The notes: generated from the sequence alone by a model not told the origin. Positions 49,439 through 59,632 are shown, counted from the stretch's first letter. The stretch is DNA of 64,000 bases from Spirosoma sp. KUDC1026 (GCF_013375035.1 NZ_CP056032.1:2340001-2404000); one strand, 5' to 3'. Numbers and translations are program-made.

Positions 49439-49689
49439 AGGCCGTAGCGGTCTTTGTACATCATTTCCCAAATCTGCTTATCCGTTTTTTTGCTGAGTGT
49501 GCCTTTGGCAATACCCCGCAATCGTAGCGCGGTAGGTATGGTCGAGGCAGTATCGGGCTGACTACTATCGTCGAGAGACAGCAGTTGCTCGATCATGGCC
49601 GACAATGATTTCCGCTGTTGCCTGGCCAGAAGTTTGGCATGGCTGACCACCCGTTCATCAACGGTCAGGGTGAGTTTTACTTTACCCAT
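49435..49689 (-). CDS. VapB-type antitoxin (DUF6364-like)
   Basis: 84 residues. The N-terminus KVKLTLTVDERVVSHAKLLARQQRKSLSAMIEQLL is a ribbon-helix-helix-like DNA-binding unit. The middle is a disordered linker, and the C-terminal SKKTDKQIWEMMYKDRYGL is a helix likely to clamp the PIN toxin. It is the first gene of a two-gene toxin-antitoxin operon, with toxin overlap of 4 bp. Autorepression of the shared promoter is expected for the family. Confidence 0.85.
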   Translation of the reverse strand: MGKVKLTLTVDERVVSHAKLLARQQRKSLSAMIEQLLSLDDSSQPDTASTIPTALRLRGIAKGTLSKKTDKQIWEMMYKDRYGL

Positions 49690-49886
49690 ATACGTATGTT
49701 TTTAGTCTATAAGCAAAGATACGTGTAAGGTGACAATGTCTGCTTGTCCAATAAGCTTTCAGGCGATCAGTCTACAAATAAGCAAAGAATAAACCGCTCA
49801 ATCGTCCGACGTAACAGGTTTCGCCAAAAAGGGGTGAGGTATTCCACAATTGCTTACATTTAAGGAAACTCCTTAACCAAACCCGC

Positions 49887-50774
49887 ATGAGCGATATTAA
49901 GAAAGAAGACATCAAGCAGGAGGTATTCGTGCTGTACGACGATTACGCCCATAATCGGATCGACCGTCGTGAGTTCGTACAGAAACTATCGACCTATGCC
50001 GTGGGCGGCCTTACGGTGGCGTCGCTGATGAGTTTTCTGATGCCCAACTACAAGGATAATATTCAGGTCAAGACGGATGATCCCCGGTTGAAGGTAGAAA
50101 CTGTTACGTATCAGTCGCCGAAGGGGGGCGGAGCAATCAAAGGGCAGTTAGCGATGCCAGCCGATACAAAAAAGAAACTCGGCGGGATCATCGTCGTCCA
50201 CGAAAACCGGGGGCTGAACCCGTACATCGCCGATGTGGGTCGGCGGGCTGCGCTGGCCGGATTTGTGTCAATTGCCCCGGATGCGCTGTCTCCGCTGGGC
50301 GGTTATCCGGGAAACGACGATGCAGGCCGTGAGTTGCAGAGTAAACGTAACCGGAACGACATGCTCGAAGATTTTATCGCAGCCTACGATTATCTGAAAA
50401 GCCGTGAAGACTGTACCGGCAAAATTGGCGTTGTCGGCTTCTGCTTTGGCGGCTGGATTTCCAATATGATGGCTGTTCGTGTTCCCGGCTTGTCGGCAGC
50501 AGTTCCGTTTTATGGCACGCAACCGGCTACCGAAGACGTACCAAAGATCAACGCCCCGCTTTTGATTCACTACGGTGCCCTGGATACCCGCGTCAACGAG
50601 GGGTGGCCTGCTTACGAAGCCGCGCTAAAAGCGAATAAGAAAGAGTACACGGAATACATGTACGAGAATGCCAATCACGGCTTTCACAACGATACAACGC
50701 CCCGGTACGACAAGGCCGCTGCCGAACTGGCCTGGAGACGTACCATCGATTTTTTTAACGCAAAACTGGCGTAA
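49887..50774 (+). CDS. Dienelactone hydrolase family protein
   Basis: 295 residues. The N-terminal region has RIDRREFVQKLSTYAVGGLTVASLMSFL, a twin-arginine-like stretch that may be a Tat signal or anchor. The alpha/beta hydrolase core has GGIIVVHENRGLNPYIADVG, the catalytic triad being Cys186 in GVVGFCFGGWIS, Asp233 in GALDTRVNE, and His264 in ENANHGFHND. Cys instead of Ser as nucleophile is the dienelactone-hydrolase feature. Substrate not known. A perfect hairpin follows. Confidence 0.9.
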   Translation: MSDIKKEDIKQEVFVLYDDYAHNRIDRREFVQKLSTYAVGGLTVASLMSFLMPNYKDNIQVKTDDPRLKVETVTYQSPKGGGAIKGQLAMPADTKKKLGGIIVVHENRGLNPYIADVGRRAALAGFVSIAPDALSPLGGYPGNDDAGRELQSKRNRNDMLEDFIAAYDYLKSREDCTGKIGVVGFCFGGWISNMMAVRVPGLSAAVPFYGTQPATEDVPKINAPLLIHYGALDTRVNEGWPAYEAALKANKKEYTEYMYENANHGFHNDTTPRYDKAAAELAWRRTIDFFNAKLA

Positions 50775-50848
50775 CGCTACGGTAGATTTCGGTCATATCT
50801 GCCGATGGGACTACCAAAAGAGCGGGGATGATGCCAGCAAACAGAAGC

Positions 50849-50894
50849 CAATGGCTGAAATTTCGTACCTTTTGGGTCGAAATTTCAGCCATTG
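50849..50894 (+). terminator. Perfect 17-bp hairpin before the GH92 gene
   Basis: CAATGGCTGAAATTTCG pairs with its complement (50849-50865 with 50878-50894) around a 12-nt TACCTTTTGGGT loop. It could end the dienelactone gene. But it stops only 15 bp before the GH92 start, and the loop holds a near -7 element, so a regulatory role is also possible. Confidence 0.55.
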
Positions 50895-50909
50895 CTTTAT
50901 CGGCGCAAC

Positions 50910-53198
50910 ATGACAAAAATTAGTCTTACCCTCCTCTTTCAGTTCTTCGCTCTTCTCACATTTGCCCAGCAGAATCTGGTTCCCTACGTTCATCCGCTGA
51001 TTGGTACCGAAAAAATGGGCCACACCTTTCCGGGGGCTACCGTGCCGTTTGGGGCGGTTCAGCTGAGTCCGGATTCGGATACGCTCTCGTACGAATTCAA
51101 CGGGAAATACAACGGCGATGTCTACAAATACTGCGCAGGCTACAAATACGAAGACAAAACGATTGTCGGGTTCAGTCACACGCACTTCAGCGGAACAGGC
51201 CACTCCGATCTGGGTGATTTCCTGATCATGCCCACCCAGGGTGCGCTGCAGCTGAATCCGGGCGTAGCGTCTGATCCCAAAAGCGGTTACCGCTCGGCGT
51301 TTTCGCACACGAATGAAGTCGCTGAGGCTGGGTACTACAGAGTGAAACTCGACGATCATAATATCCTGGCCGAACTGACGGCTTCGAACCGCGTCGGCTT
51401 TCACCAGTATACGTTCCCCAAATCGGATCAGTCGCATATCATTCTGGATCTGGCGCACGGCATCTACAACTACGACGACAAAGTTGTCTGGACGTACGTG
51501 CGGGTTGTGAACGATACATTGATTACAGGCTACCGGCAAACCAACGGCTGGGCGCGTACCCGGACGGTGTATTTCGCGCTGTCGTTCTCGAAACCGTTCA
51601 AGTCGTACGGGCAGAAAAACCTGGACAAGCGTCAGGTGTACCGGGGCTTCTGGGGCAAATTTGATCAGACCCGCAACTTCCCCGAACTGGCAGGCAAGCG
51701 GCTACGCATGTACTTCGACTTCGATACGCAGGAGGGGGAACAGGTAAAAGTGAAAATGGCCCTGTCGCCCGTGAGTCAGGAAAACGCGCTGGCGAATATG
51801 CAGGCGGAGGTACCGCACTGGAATTTTGATCAGGTGAAAACCCAGGCGCAGGCAAGCTGGAACCGGGAACTGAACAAGATTCAGATCGACGCGTCCGATA
51901 CCGATAAAATCAATTTCTACACGTCGCTGTACCACGCTTTTGTCAACCCGACGACCTATATGGACGTCAACGGGCAGTACAAAGGGCTGGATCAGGGCGT
52001 TCATCAGGCCGACGGTTTCACGAATTACACGACCTTTTCGCTCTGGGATACATACCGGGCGCTGCACCCGTTCTTTAACCTGATGCAGCCGTCGCGCAAC
52101 AGCGATATGGTCGCGTCGATGATGAAACACTACGACCAGAGTACGCTGAAAATGCTGCCGATCTGGTCGCATTACGCCAACGACAACTGGTGCATGAGTG
52201 GCTACCACAGCGTATCGGTGCTGGCCGATGCCATCGTCAAAGGTGTCTACAAAGGCGATCCGCAGAAGGCGCTCGATGCCTGCATCGCTACGTCCAACCA
52301 CCGCAGTTACGAAGGCATCGGGGAGTATATCGACAAAGGGTACATTGCTGCTACGTCTAACGGTACGTCGGTGTCGAACACGCTGGAATACGCGTACGAT
52401 GACTGGTGCATCGCTCAACTGGCGAAGAAACTGAACCGGATGGACGTGTTTGACACCTACCAGAAACGCGCGCAGAACTGGCAGAATGTGTTTGATAAAT
52501 CGATCGGTTTCATGCGCCCCCGTCTGGCTGATGGCTCGTACAAAAAAGAGTTTGATACGTACAGCACCCACGGGCAGGGGTTCATTGAGGGGAACTCCTG
52601 GAATTTCAGCTTCTTCGTGCCGCAGGATCCGGCCACGCTGATGCAGTACATGGGTGGACCAAAGAAGTTTGCAACCCGACTCGATACGTTGTTCGCGATG
52701 AATCTGCCGGATAAGTTCTTCGCCGAAACCGAAGATATTTCCCGCGAGGGAATCATTGGCGGCTACATTCACGGCAACGAACCGGCGCACCACGTAGCGT
52801 ATCTCTATAACTGGGCTGGCCAACCCTGGAAAACGCAGGAGCGGGTGCGGATGATCCTGAACATGCAGTACAAACCAACCCCTGACGGCCTGGGCGGTAA
52901 CGACGACTGCGGTCAGATGAGCGCCTGGTACATGTTCTCATCGATGGGTTTCTATCCCGTATCTCCCGGCTCGGATGAGTATTCGCTGGGTAGCCCATCC
53001 GTAAAGAGTGCCCGGCTGAATCTGGAAAACGGTAAGACGTTCGAGGTTGAAGCCATTAATCAAAGCGATAAGAACGTGTACGTGCAAAAGGTACTCCTCA
53101 ACGGCAAGCCGCTAACCAAACCGGTCATCACCCACGCCGATATTACAAACGGCGGCAAACTGACGTTTTACATGAGCGCTAAGCCTGCGAAGAAGTAA
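50910..53198 (+). CDS. GH92 alpha-mannosidase
   Basis: 762 residues from ATG 50910, which opens the signal peptide MTKISLTLLFQFFALLTFAQ; a TTG-initiated frame extension to 50892 has no role. GH92 signatures are present in order: VHPLIGTEKMGHTFPGATVPFGAVQLSPDS, VGFSHTHFSGTGHSDLGD, TNYTTFSLWDTYRALHPF, EGNSWNFSFFVPQ and GNEPAHHVAYLYNWAGQPWKTQ with the catalytic-region GGNDDCGQMSAWYMFSSMGFYPV. These calcium-dependent exo-mannosidases remove alpha-mannose from glycans in the periplasm or outside. Typical length. Confidence 0.95.
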   Translation: MTKISLTLLFQFFALLTFAQQNLVPYVHPLIGTEKMGHTFPGATVPFGAVQLSPDSDTLSYEFNGKYNGDVYKYCAGYKYEDKTIVGFSHTHFSGTGHSDLGDFLIMPTQGALQLNPGVASDPKSGYRSAFSHTNEVAEAGYYRVKLDDHNILAELTASNRVGFHQYTFPKSDQSHIILDLAHGIYNYDDKVVWTYVRVVNDTLITGYRQTNGWARTRTVYFALSFSKPFKSYGQKNLDKRQVYRGFWGKFDQTRNFPELAGKRLRMYFDFDTQEGEQVKVKMALSPVSQENALANMQAEVPHWNFDQVKTQAQASWNRELNKIQIDASDTDKINFYTSLYHAFVNPTTYMDVNGQYKGLDQGVHQADGFTNYTTFSLWDTYRALHPFFNLMQPSRNSDMVASMMKHYDQSTLKMLPIWSHYANDNWCMSGYHSVSVLADAIVKGVYKGDPQKALDACIATSNHRSYEGIGEYIDKGYIAATSNGTSVSNTLEYAYDDWCIAQLAKKLNRMDVFDTYQKRAQNWQNVFDKSIGFMRPRLADGSYKKEFDTYSTHGQGFIEGNSWNFSFFVPQDPATLMQYMGGPKKFATRLDTLFAMNLPDKFFAETEDISREGIIGGYIHGNEPAHHVAYLYNWAGQPWKTQERVRMILNMQYKPTPDGLGGNDDCGQMSAWYMFSSMGFYPVSPGSDEYSLGSPSVKSARLNLENGKTFEVEAINQSDKNVYVQKVLLNGKPLTKPVITHADITNGGKLTFYMSAKPAKK

Positions 53199-53290
53199 GG
53201 GAAATTCTCAATAAATAGACAATGCGTTTGATAGTATAGCCAAATTCACTTACATATATTTATCAATTCGATCCATTTGTAACCCTATTC

Positions 53291-56167
53291 ATGCCTTCTT
53301 TTACCCCTTACCATGCTAAATACCTTGCCTTTGAGCTTAGCAAGCGTAGTGCAGCAGATAATCTACAAAAATTAGCTTCAACATTAGTTGATGCGCAGGT
53401 TGACCTTAATCCGCATCAAGTCGAGGCTGCGTTGTTTGCCTTTCGTTCGCCACTGTCGAAAGGGGCTATTCTGGCCGATGAAGTAGGTTTGGGTAAAACC
53501 ATTGAAGCTGGGTTGGTGATTTCTCAGAAATGGGCCGAACGTAAACGCAAAATTCTCGTCATTACGCCCGCCAACCTACGTAAGCAGTGGAGTCAGGAAT
53601 TAATGGATAAGTTCTTCCTGCCATCGACCATTTTGGAGGCTAAATCCTTTAATGATGCCATCAAGGCCAGAAACCTGAATCCATTCGATTCCTCGGTAGT
53701 AGTGCTGTGCTCGTACCAGTTTGCTTCAACTAAAGAGGCTTACGTCGAGTCGATCAATTGGGATCTGGTTGTTATCGACGAAGCACACCGGTTACGTAAC
53801 GTGTATAAGTCTGGTAGCCGGATTGCCAGGTCTATTAAACAATCGCTGACTAATGCGCCGAAGGTATTACTCACGGCTACGCCCCTGCAAAACAGCCTAC
53901 TGGAACTTTATGGGTTGGTCAGCATTATCGACGATTATACCTTCGGGGACCTGAAAAGCTTTAAGTCACAATACAGCCGGGTGAATGGCGCAACGGATGA
54001 AGCTGTCTTTAGTGAACTGAAAGAGCGCTTGAAGCCAGTATGCAAACGAACGCTTCGTCGGCAGGTGCTCGAATATATTCGCTATACCAATCGCATTGCA
54101 CTGGTTGAGGAGTTCTATCCCACATCAGAAGAGCAGCAACTTTACGATTTAGTATCAGAGTATTTGCAGCAGGATAATTTGTACGCCCTGCCTGCCAGTC
54201 AGCGTAAACTCATGACGCTGATTCTACGTCGGCTGTTGGCCTCGTCAACCTACGCTATTTCAGGTACGCTTGGTGCGTTAGTGCATAAACTGGAACATAT
54301 TGTCGAAACACACACAGCCGAAGGTACAGACGACGTGCTGGCTGAAAGTTACGAAGGGTACGACGAACTAAAAGACGAGTGGACGGACGAAGAAGATGGT
54401 ACGGAGCCACCTACCTTCAACGAGCAGGACATTGCGTATATCCAGACTGAAATTCAGGCGCTGAAACGCTTTGAGGAATTGGCTAAGTCAATACAAAAAA
54501 ACTCAAAAGGTGAAAAGCTGTTCACGGCCCTGCAAAACGGTTTCGATCACTTAGCGAGACTTGGCGCTCCACGCAAGGCCATCATTTTTACCGAAAGTAC
54601 CCGTACTCAGGAATACTTGCGATCATTACTGGAGGCTAACGGCCATGCCGGACGAGTTGTGTTGTTCAACGGAGCCAACACGGATGCAACATCACGCCGG
54701 ATTTATCAACAATGGCTCGATCGACATCGTGATACAGATCGTATTACCGGGTCGCGGACGGCCGATATGCGGGCGGCACTCGTCGAGTTCTTTCGCGAGG
54801 AAGCCACCATTATGATCGCGACCGAAGCAGCAGCCGAAGGTATTAATCTTCAATTCTGTTCGCTGATTATCAATTATGACCTGCCCTGGAATCCACAACG
54901 TATCGAACAACGTATTGGGCGTTGCCACCGCTACGGTCAGAAATATGACGTTGTGGTGGTCAACTTTCTGAACAAGGCGAATGCGGCCGATCAGCGGGTG
55001 TATCAACTGTTAAATGAGAAGTTCACCCTGTTCAACGGGGTCTTTGGGGCTAGTGACGAAGTGCTGGGAAGTATTGAAAGCGGCATTGATTTCGAGAAAC
55101 GTATTGCGCAGATCTATCAGGACTGCCGCACACCCGCTCAGATTGAATCGGCGTTCAACGCGTTGCAAGCCGAGTTGGAAGGACAAATTTCGGAGGCTAT
55201 GCAGCAAACCCGGCGACAATTGCTCGAAAACTTCGACGAAGAGGTTCATGAGAAACTGCGAATCAATCTGCTGGAAAGTAAAGAGTACCTTTCTCGCTAC
55301 GAAACCTACCTCTGGAACCTAACACGCTATTGCCTGGCCGACCATGCGCATTTTGCCGACGATGCCTATGCTTTCAATCTACAACACAACCCCTTCGCTG
55401 ACGTAGCGGTGCCGCTAGGTGCATACCGCATTGGCAAAAACATTACCGACTCGCATGTGTACCGCGTTGGGCATCCGTTGGCGCAACGGATTCTGGACCA
55501 CTGCCGGTCGTTTGTGTTGCCTGTATCTGCGCTTCACTTTGACTATGCGGGTTCGCCTAAACGGATTTCGGCGCTGGAGCCGCTGCTGGGGCAGGGCGGT
55601 TGGTTGATGGCTCGCGGGCTGACCGTGAATGCATTTGAAGCGGAAGACCATGTTCTGCTGGCGGGCCTGACCGACGATGGTACGGCCCTTGACCCGGAGC
55701 AATGCCACCGCCTGTTTTCCCTAACTGCTACTCAGGACAAACAAGCTGTTGTCATCCCACCAGTCACACAAACACTGCTTTCTGATACCCTGATTCGGCA
55801 GCAAAACGCGCTGCTCAGCGAAATTGGCACCCGCAATGAAGCGGATTTTATGCTGGAATTGGACAAGCTTGATAAATGGGGCGAAGACCGGCGAAATTCG
55901 CTTAAAATGGCGTTACGTGATCTCGATGAGCAACTGAAGGAAATTAAAAAACAGATTCGGCTGGCACCCAACCTGCCCGAAAAACTTAAGCTGGAACGCG
56001 AACGCCGTCGGCTGGATACCGAACGCGACGCAGCCTGGCGACAGTACGACGACGCAGCTAAAGAAATTGACCGTAACAAAGATCAATTGATTGACGAAAT
56101 TGAGAAAAAAATAACCCAGCATGTACAGGAAGAAACCCTGTTTTGTATTCGCTGGCAACTGAACTAA
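53291..56167 (+). CDS. SNF2-family helicase, first gene of type III R-M operon
   Basis: 958 residues. The SNF2 motor has DEVGLGKTIEAG (Walker A GLGKT 66-70), DEAH box at 163-166 (VVIDEAHRLRN), LLTATPLQNSLLELYGLVSII (motif III), and the C-terminal lobe motifs FNGANTDATS, EAAAEGINLQFC and QRIGRCHRYGQ (540-550). A charged coiled coil spans about 860-950. It starts at ATG 53291 and its stop touches the next start without a gap. In defence operons such helicases translocate on DNA; here it likely assists the type III enzymes. Codon use is a little more AT-rich than upstream genes. Confidence 0.93.
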   Translation: MPSFTPYHAKYLAFELSKRSAADNLQKLASTLVDAQVDLNPHQVEAALFAFRSPLSKGAILADEVGLGKTIEAGLVISQKWAERKRKILVITPANLRKQWSQELMDKFFLPSTILEAKSFNDAIKARNLNPFDSSVVVLCSYQFASTKEAYVESINWDLVVIDEAHRLRNVYKSGSRIARSIKQSLTNAPKVLLTATPLQNSLLELYGLVSIIDDYTFGDLKSFKSQYSRVNGATDEAVFSELKERLKPVCKRTLRRQVLEYIRYTNRIALVEEFYPTSEEQQLYDLVSEYLQQDNLYALPASQRKLMTLILRRLLASSTYAISGTLGALVHKLEHIVETHTAEGTDDVLAESYEGYDELKDEWTDEEDGTEPPTFNEQDIAYIQTEIQALKRFEELAKSIQKNSKGEKLFTALQNGFDHLARLGAPRKAIIFTESTRTQEYLRSLLEANGHAGRVVLFNGANTDATSRRIYQQWLDRHRDTDRITGSRTADMRAALVEFFREEATIMIATEAAAEGINLQFCSLIINYDLPWNPQRIEQRIGRCHRYGQKYDVVVVNFLNKANAADQRVYQLLNEKFTLFNGVFGASDEVLGSIESGIDFEKRIAQIYQDCRTPAQIESAFNALQAELEGQISEAMQQTRRQLLENFDEEVHEKLRINLLESKEYLSRYETYLWNLTRYCLADHAHFADDAYAFNLQHNPFADVAVPLGAYRIGKNITDSHVYRVGHPLAQRILDHCRSFVLPVSALHFDYAGSPKRISALEPLLGQGGWLMARGLTVNAFEAEDHVLLAGLTDDGTALDPEQCHRLFSLTATQDKQAVVIPPVTQTLLSDTLIRQQNALLSEIGTRNEADFMLELDKLDKWGEDRRNSLKMALRDLDEQLKEIKKQIRLAPNLPEKLKLERERRRLDTERDAAWRQYDDAAKEIDRNKDQLIDEIEKKITQHVQEETLFCIRWQLN

Positions 56168-58228
56168 ATGGAAACTATTGACAAATTACCGCTGACATCG
56201 CTGGAGATGACTGACCACCAGCGCGAACAGCTTAAGGCTATTTTTCCCGAAGTGTTTACGGAAAGCAACCGCATTGACTGGGATCGCCTGCGCCTGACGC
56301 TGGGCGAAGCCGTCGATACGGGTAAAGAGCGTTTCGGCCTCAACTGGCCCGGCAAAGCCGATTGCTTTAAGACCATTCAGCAGCCCAGCCGGGCGACCTT
56401 ACTGCCCGCGCCCGACGAAGGCGTAAACGCCGATGACACACAGAATGTCTTCATCGAAGGCGATAACCTGGAAGTGCTGAAACTGTTGCAGAAGAGCTAC
56501 CTGGGGCAGGTGAAAATGATTTACATCGACCCGCCCTACAACACCGGCAACGACTTCGTTTACCCCGACAACTACGGCGAAAACTTAGATACGTACCTGG
56601 CCTACACCGGGCAAGTAGACGAACAGGGCCGACGTTTTGCGACCAATACCGACACCGACGGTCGTTTCCACTCCAAATGGCTCAATATGATGTACCCGCG
56701 CCTGTTTCTGGCCAAGAACCTGCTGCGCGAGGATGGGGTGATTTTTATCTCCATTGACGATAGTGAGCTAGAAAACTTGAAAAGAATTTGCAGTGAAATT
56801 TTTGGTGAGGAAAATTTTATTGAATTGATAATTTGGAAAAAGCGTAGTACACCTCCAAACGACAAAGTAATTGGTGCTAATCATGATTATATACTTGTTT
56901 ACTGCAAAAGTGTTGAACGGGTTAAGTTAAACCTTCGAGAACGTACCGCAGAACAGTTAAGCAGATATAGGAATCCAGATGATCACCCTAAAGGAGCTTG
57001 GACACCAGGAGACCTTATGGCTAATGTCAAAGGAGGGCGTTATGTTCAATCTTTATATTTTCCAATACAAAATCCGAACACAGGCGAAGACCATTATCCA
57101 TCCTCAAACGGTAACTGGAGATTCAATCAGGATAAGATAAAAAAGCTGTTAGAAAATGATGAAATATATTTTGGTGAAGATGGTAAAGGTAGACCCAAGT
57201 TGAAGCGCTTTTTGAGCGAAGTAAAAGAAGGAATAGCATACCCTACCATTTGGGATTTTGCCCCTTTAAACACGGATGGTTCCAAGGAGATGGGAATGCT
57301 GCTTGGAAATATGACAATTTTTGACAATCCCAAACCTAGCGGTTTAATCAAAGAGGTTATTAAGATTGGAGCTACTCAATCTGACATTGTTCTCGACTTT
57401 TTCGCCGGTTCAGCCACTACAGCACATGCTGTTTTAGAGTTGAATAAGGAAGACGGTGGTAATCGTAAGTTCGTTTGTGTTCAGTTACCAGAGCCAACGG
57501 CGGAAGACAGCGAAGCGGGTAAGGCAGGGTATCAAACTATTGCCGACATCAGCAAAGAACGTATTCGCCGGGTAATTAAACGGATTGACCAGGAGCGAGC
57601 GCAACTGGTCGAGGAAATCAGGCAGCTTGAGGATTCCATTGCAATTAAAGAAGAGCAAGCCGCCGAACGCCAGCAAACGGCTAATGCGGGCAGCTTATTT
57701 ACCAATACGGATGCGGTAAAGAATCAGGTAAAAGCCATTCATGAGCAGATTACTAAGCTGCGGGAGAAGATCGCTGAGAAGGAAGCGCAGATTGAACGTA
57801 TAGACACTACCGACAAAGGCTTTCGGGTGTTTAAGTTGGCTCCCTCTAACTTTAACGTCTGGGACGCCAGCGTCGCCAAAACGCCGGAGGCTATCCAGAC
57901 GCAACTGTTCAACCACATTGACCACATTCGCGCCGGAGCCACCCAGGCCGACCTGCTGACGGAATTACTGCTCAAATCCGGTTTTCCCCTTACTACGCCC
58001 GTTGAAACGCTCACGCTGGCCGGAAAAACCGTTTACAGCGTCGCCGATGGCGAGTTGTTGGTTTGTCTGGAAGAGCAACTAACCCAAGACGTAATCAAGG
58101 CAATCGCCGACCGCCGTCCGTCGCGTGTTATCTGCTTAGACGCGGGTTTTCAGCACAACGACCCGCTCAAAACCAACGCTACCTTGCTGATGAAAGACCG
58201 GGGCGTTGTAAAATTCCAAACGGTATAG
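56168..58228 (+). CDS. Type III DNA methyltransferase, Mod subunit (N6-adenine, beta class)
   Basis: 686 residues. The catalytic DPPY box is at 121-124 (MIYIDPPYNTGNDFVYPDNYGE) and comes before the SAM-binding FxGxx box (VLDFFAGSATTAHAVLELN, 410-418), the order of beta-class N6-adenine Mod proteins. A coiled coil at about 470-560 and a dimerisation/C-terminal domain with KGFRVFKLAPSNFNVWD follow. Residues about 197-436 (56755-57475), including the target-recognition region, are clearly more AT-rich than the flanks, suggesting a swapped segment. It starts at the base after the SNF2 stop. Confidence 0.94.
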   Translation: METIDKLPLTSLEMTDHQREQLKAIFPEVFTESNRIDWDRLRLTLGEAVDTGKERFGLNWPGKADCFKTIQQPSRATLLPAPDEGVNADDTQNVFIEGDNLEVLKLLQKSYLGQVKMIYIDPPYNTGNDFVYPDNYGENLDTYLAYTGQVDEQGRRFATNTDTDGRFHSKWLNMMYPRLFLAKNLLREDGVIFISIDDSELENLKRICSEIFGEENFIELIIWKKRSTPPNDKVIGANHDYILVYCKSVERVKLNLRERTAEQLSRYRNPDDHPKGAWTPGDLMANVKGGRYVQSLYFPIQNPNTGEDHYPSSNGNWRFNQDKIKKLLENDEIYFGEDGKGRPKLKRFLSEVKEGIAYPTIWDFAPLNTDGSKEMGMLLGNMTIFDNPKPSGLIKEVIKIGATQSDIVLDFFAGSATTAHAVLELNKEDGGNRKFVCVQLPEPTAEDSEAGKAGYQTIADISKERIRRVIKRIDQERAQLVEEIRQLEDSIAIKEEQAAERQQTANAGSLFTNTDAVKNQVKAIHEQITKLREKIAEKEAQIERIDTTDKGFRVFKLAPSNFNVWDASVAKTPEAIQTQLFNHIDHIRAGATQADLLTELLLKSGFPLTTPVETLTLAGKTVYSVADGELLVCLEEQLTQDVIKAIADRRPSRVICLDAGFQHNDPLKTNATLLMKDRGVVKFQTV

Positions 58229-58231
58229 CCT

Positions 58232-59632
58232 ATGATCACCCGCATCGAAATAGACGGCTTCAAGAGTTTCCGCAATTTCCAGATGGAGTTTTCACCCCTG
58301 ACGGTTATTGCCGGGGCCAACGCGTCGGGCAAGAGCAACCTGTTCGATGCATTGCACCTGCTGTCGCGGCTGGCCGATATGGATTTGAAAGCGGCCTTCA
58401 GCGGCCTGCGCGGGGAGCCCATCGAGCAATTCACTTACTACGGTAACGGACAATACGCTGACGAGATGTCGTTCGTCGTCGACCTGCTAGTCGACCAGCA
58501 GGTGCGGGATAATTGGGACAGTGAGGCTACGCTAACCTACACGCGATTACGGTATGGATTGAAAATTCGACGGTTACCTGACCAGCAGGATTTAACAGTT
58601 TCTTATGAAAGTCTTTATCCTATCCCCTATGATGATGCATGGATCGAGCGTTACCTGCCTGTAGAAACTAGAGAAAGTTGGGTGCCGACGAGAGGGTTAG
58701 ATTATCGACTTCAATTAAATACGATTTACGATTTCAGTCGGGTATACGGTGTTTACGCGCAAGATGGCTCGTACGAACCGTTTAAGAATGGAGCATTTCA
58801 GGGCACAACGGCCAAAGTCATACGGCAAACGTACCTGAGTAGTTTCAATCGGGTAGATACCCCACACTTGCTGGCTGCACGTGAAGAGATACGGAACTGG
58901 CGGATATACAACGTAGACCCCGATGTATTGCGTGCTCCAAGCGGGTATCTGACGGATAGTACTATTCTGCCAACGGGCGAAAACATGGCGGCTGTACTAT
59001 ACCGCATTAAACAGACCGATTCGTTTTCGTTTGCCAGTATCCGGCGTAAACTGGCCAATCTGCTGCCTGGTCTGACTGATCTTGATGTTATTGACGACAA
59101 AGCCGATCAGCGTTACATCATTCGGGTGAAAAGTAGCGACGGCCGCGAGTTTACATCCCGTGTTTTGTCGGAGGGAACCCTGCGGTTGCTGGTGCTTTGT
59201 GTGCTCCAATACGACGATCAGCACAAGGGTGTCACTTGTCTGGAAGAGCCCGAAAACGGTACGCACCCATTTCGCCTAAAATTAGTGGCGCAGCTATTGA
59301 GCGACCTGAGCGACAACTTCATGGATACGGATTTTCCGTTGCGGCAAGTGATTGTCAATACCCATTCGCCCCTGTTGGTCAACGAGGTGTTGCAGGTGGA
59401 GTTACGTCAGTTTGTATCCGTGTGGTTTACGCAGTTAGTAACCCAGAACGCCTTATTAAACGACCGACGTGTGAGCCTACAGATAACCCGAATACTTCCC
59501 GTAGAAACCGAAAAAGAGAGTCGTTACCCTTCCTTATCAGAAACAGAGAAGAAGATTTCGCTTCGGCAACTTCAGCAGTATTTACAGAGCACGGACGTCG
59601 AAGATACGCTTAATGACCTATCCCACCTATGA
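58232..59632 (+). CDS. ABC/SMC-type AAA ATPase, defence effector partner
   Basis: 466 residues, cytoplasmic. Walker A is GANASGKSN (28-36), the SMC-like signature is LSEGTLRLL (about 312-320), Walker B is CLEEPENGTHP (about 335-345) and the H-loop is VNTHSP (about 374-379). This is the COG4637/AAA_21 type. The insert between Walker A and signature (about 100-260) is specific. It is followed by a Toprim-like gene with a 4-bp overlap, a pairing seen in OLD, AbiL and PARIS-type abortive infection modules. It lies inside a type III R-M operon, between Mod and Res. Confidence 0.9.
   Translation: MITRIEIDGFKSFRNFQMEFSPLTVIAGANASGKSNLFDALHLLSRLADMDLKAAFSGLRGEPIEQFTYYGNGQYADEMSFVVDLLVDQQVRDNWDSEATLTYTRLRYGLKIRRLPDQQDLTVSYESLYPIPYDDAWIERYLPVETRESWVPTRGLDYRLQLNTIYDFSRVYGVYAQDGSYEPFKNGAFQGTTAKVIRQTYLSSFNRVDTPHLLAAREEIRNWRIYNVDPDVLRAPSGYLTDSTILPTGENMAAVLYRIKQTDSFSFASIRRKLANLLPGLTDLDVIDDKADQRYIIRVKSSDGREFTSRVLSEGTLRLLVLCVLQYDDQHKGVTCLEEPENGTHPFRLKLVAQLLSDLSDNFMDTDFPLRQVIVNTHSPLLVNEVLQVELRQFVSVWFTQLVTQNALLNDRRVSLQITRILPVETEKESRYPSLSETEKKISLRQLQQYLQSTDVEDTLNDLSHL

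Noticed and set aside
51702..52823. Minus-strand open frame of 373 codons inside the GH92 gene
   Set aside because: The plus strand carries all GH92 signatures. The antisense translation is biased toward Val/Arg/His as expected for a shadow frame.
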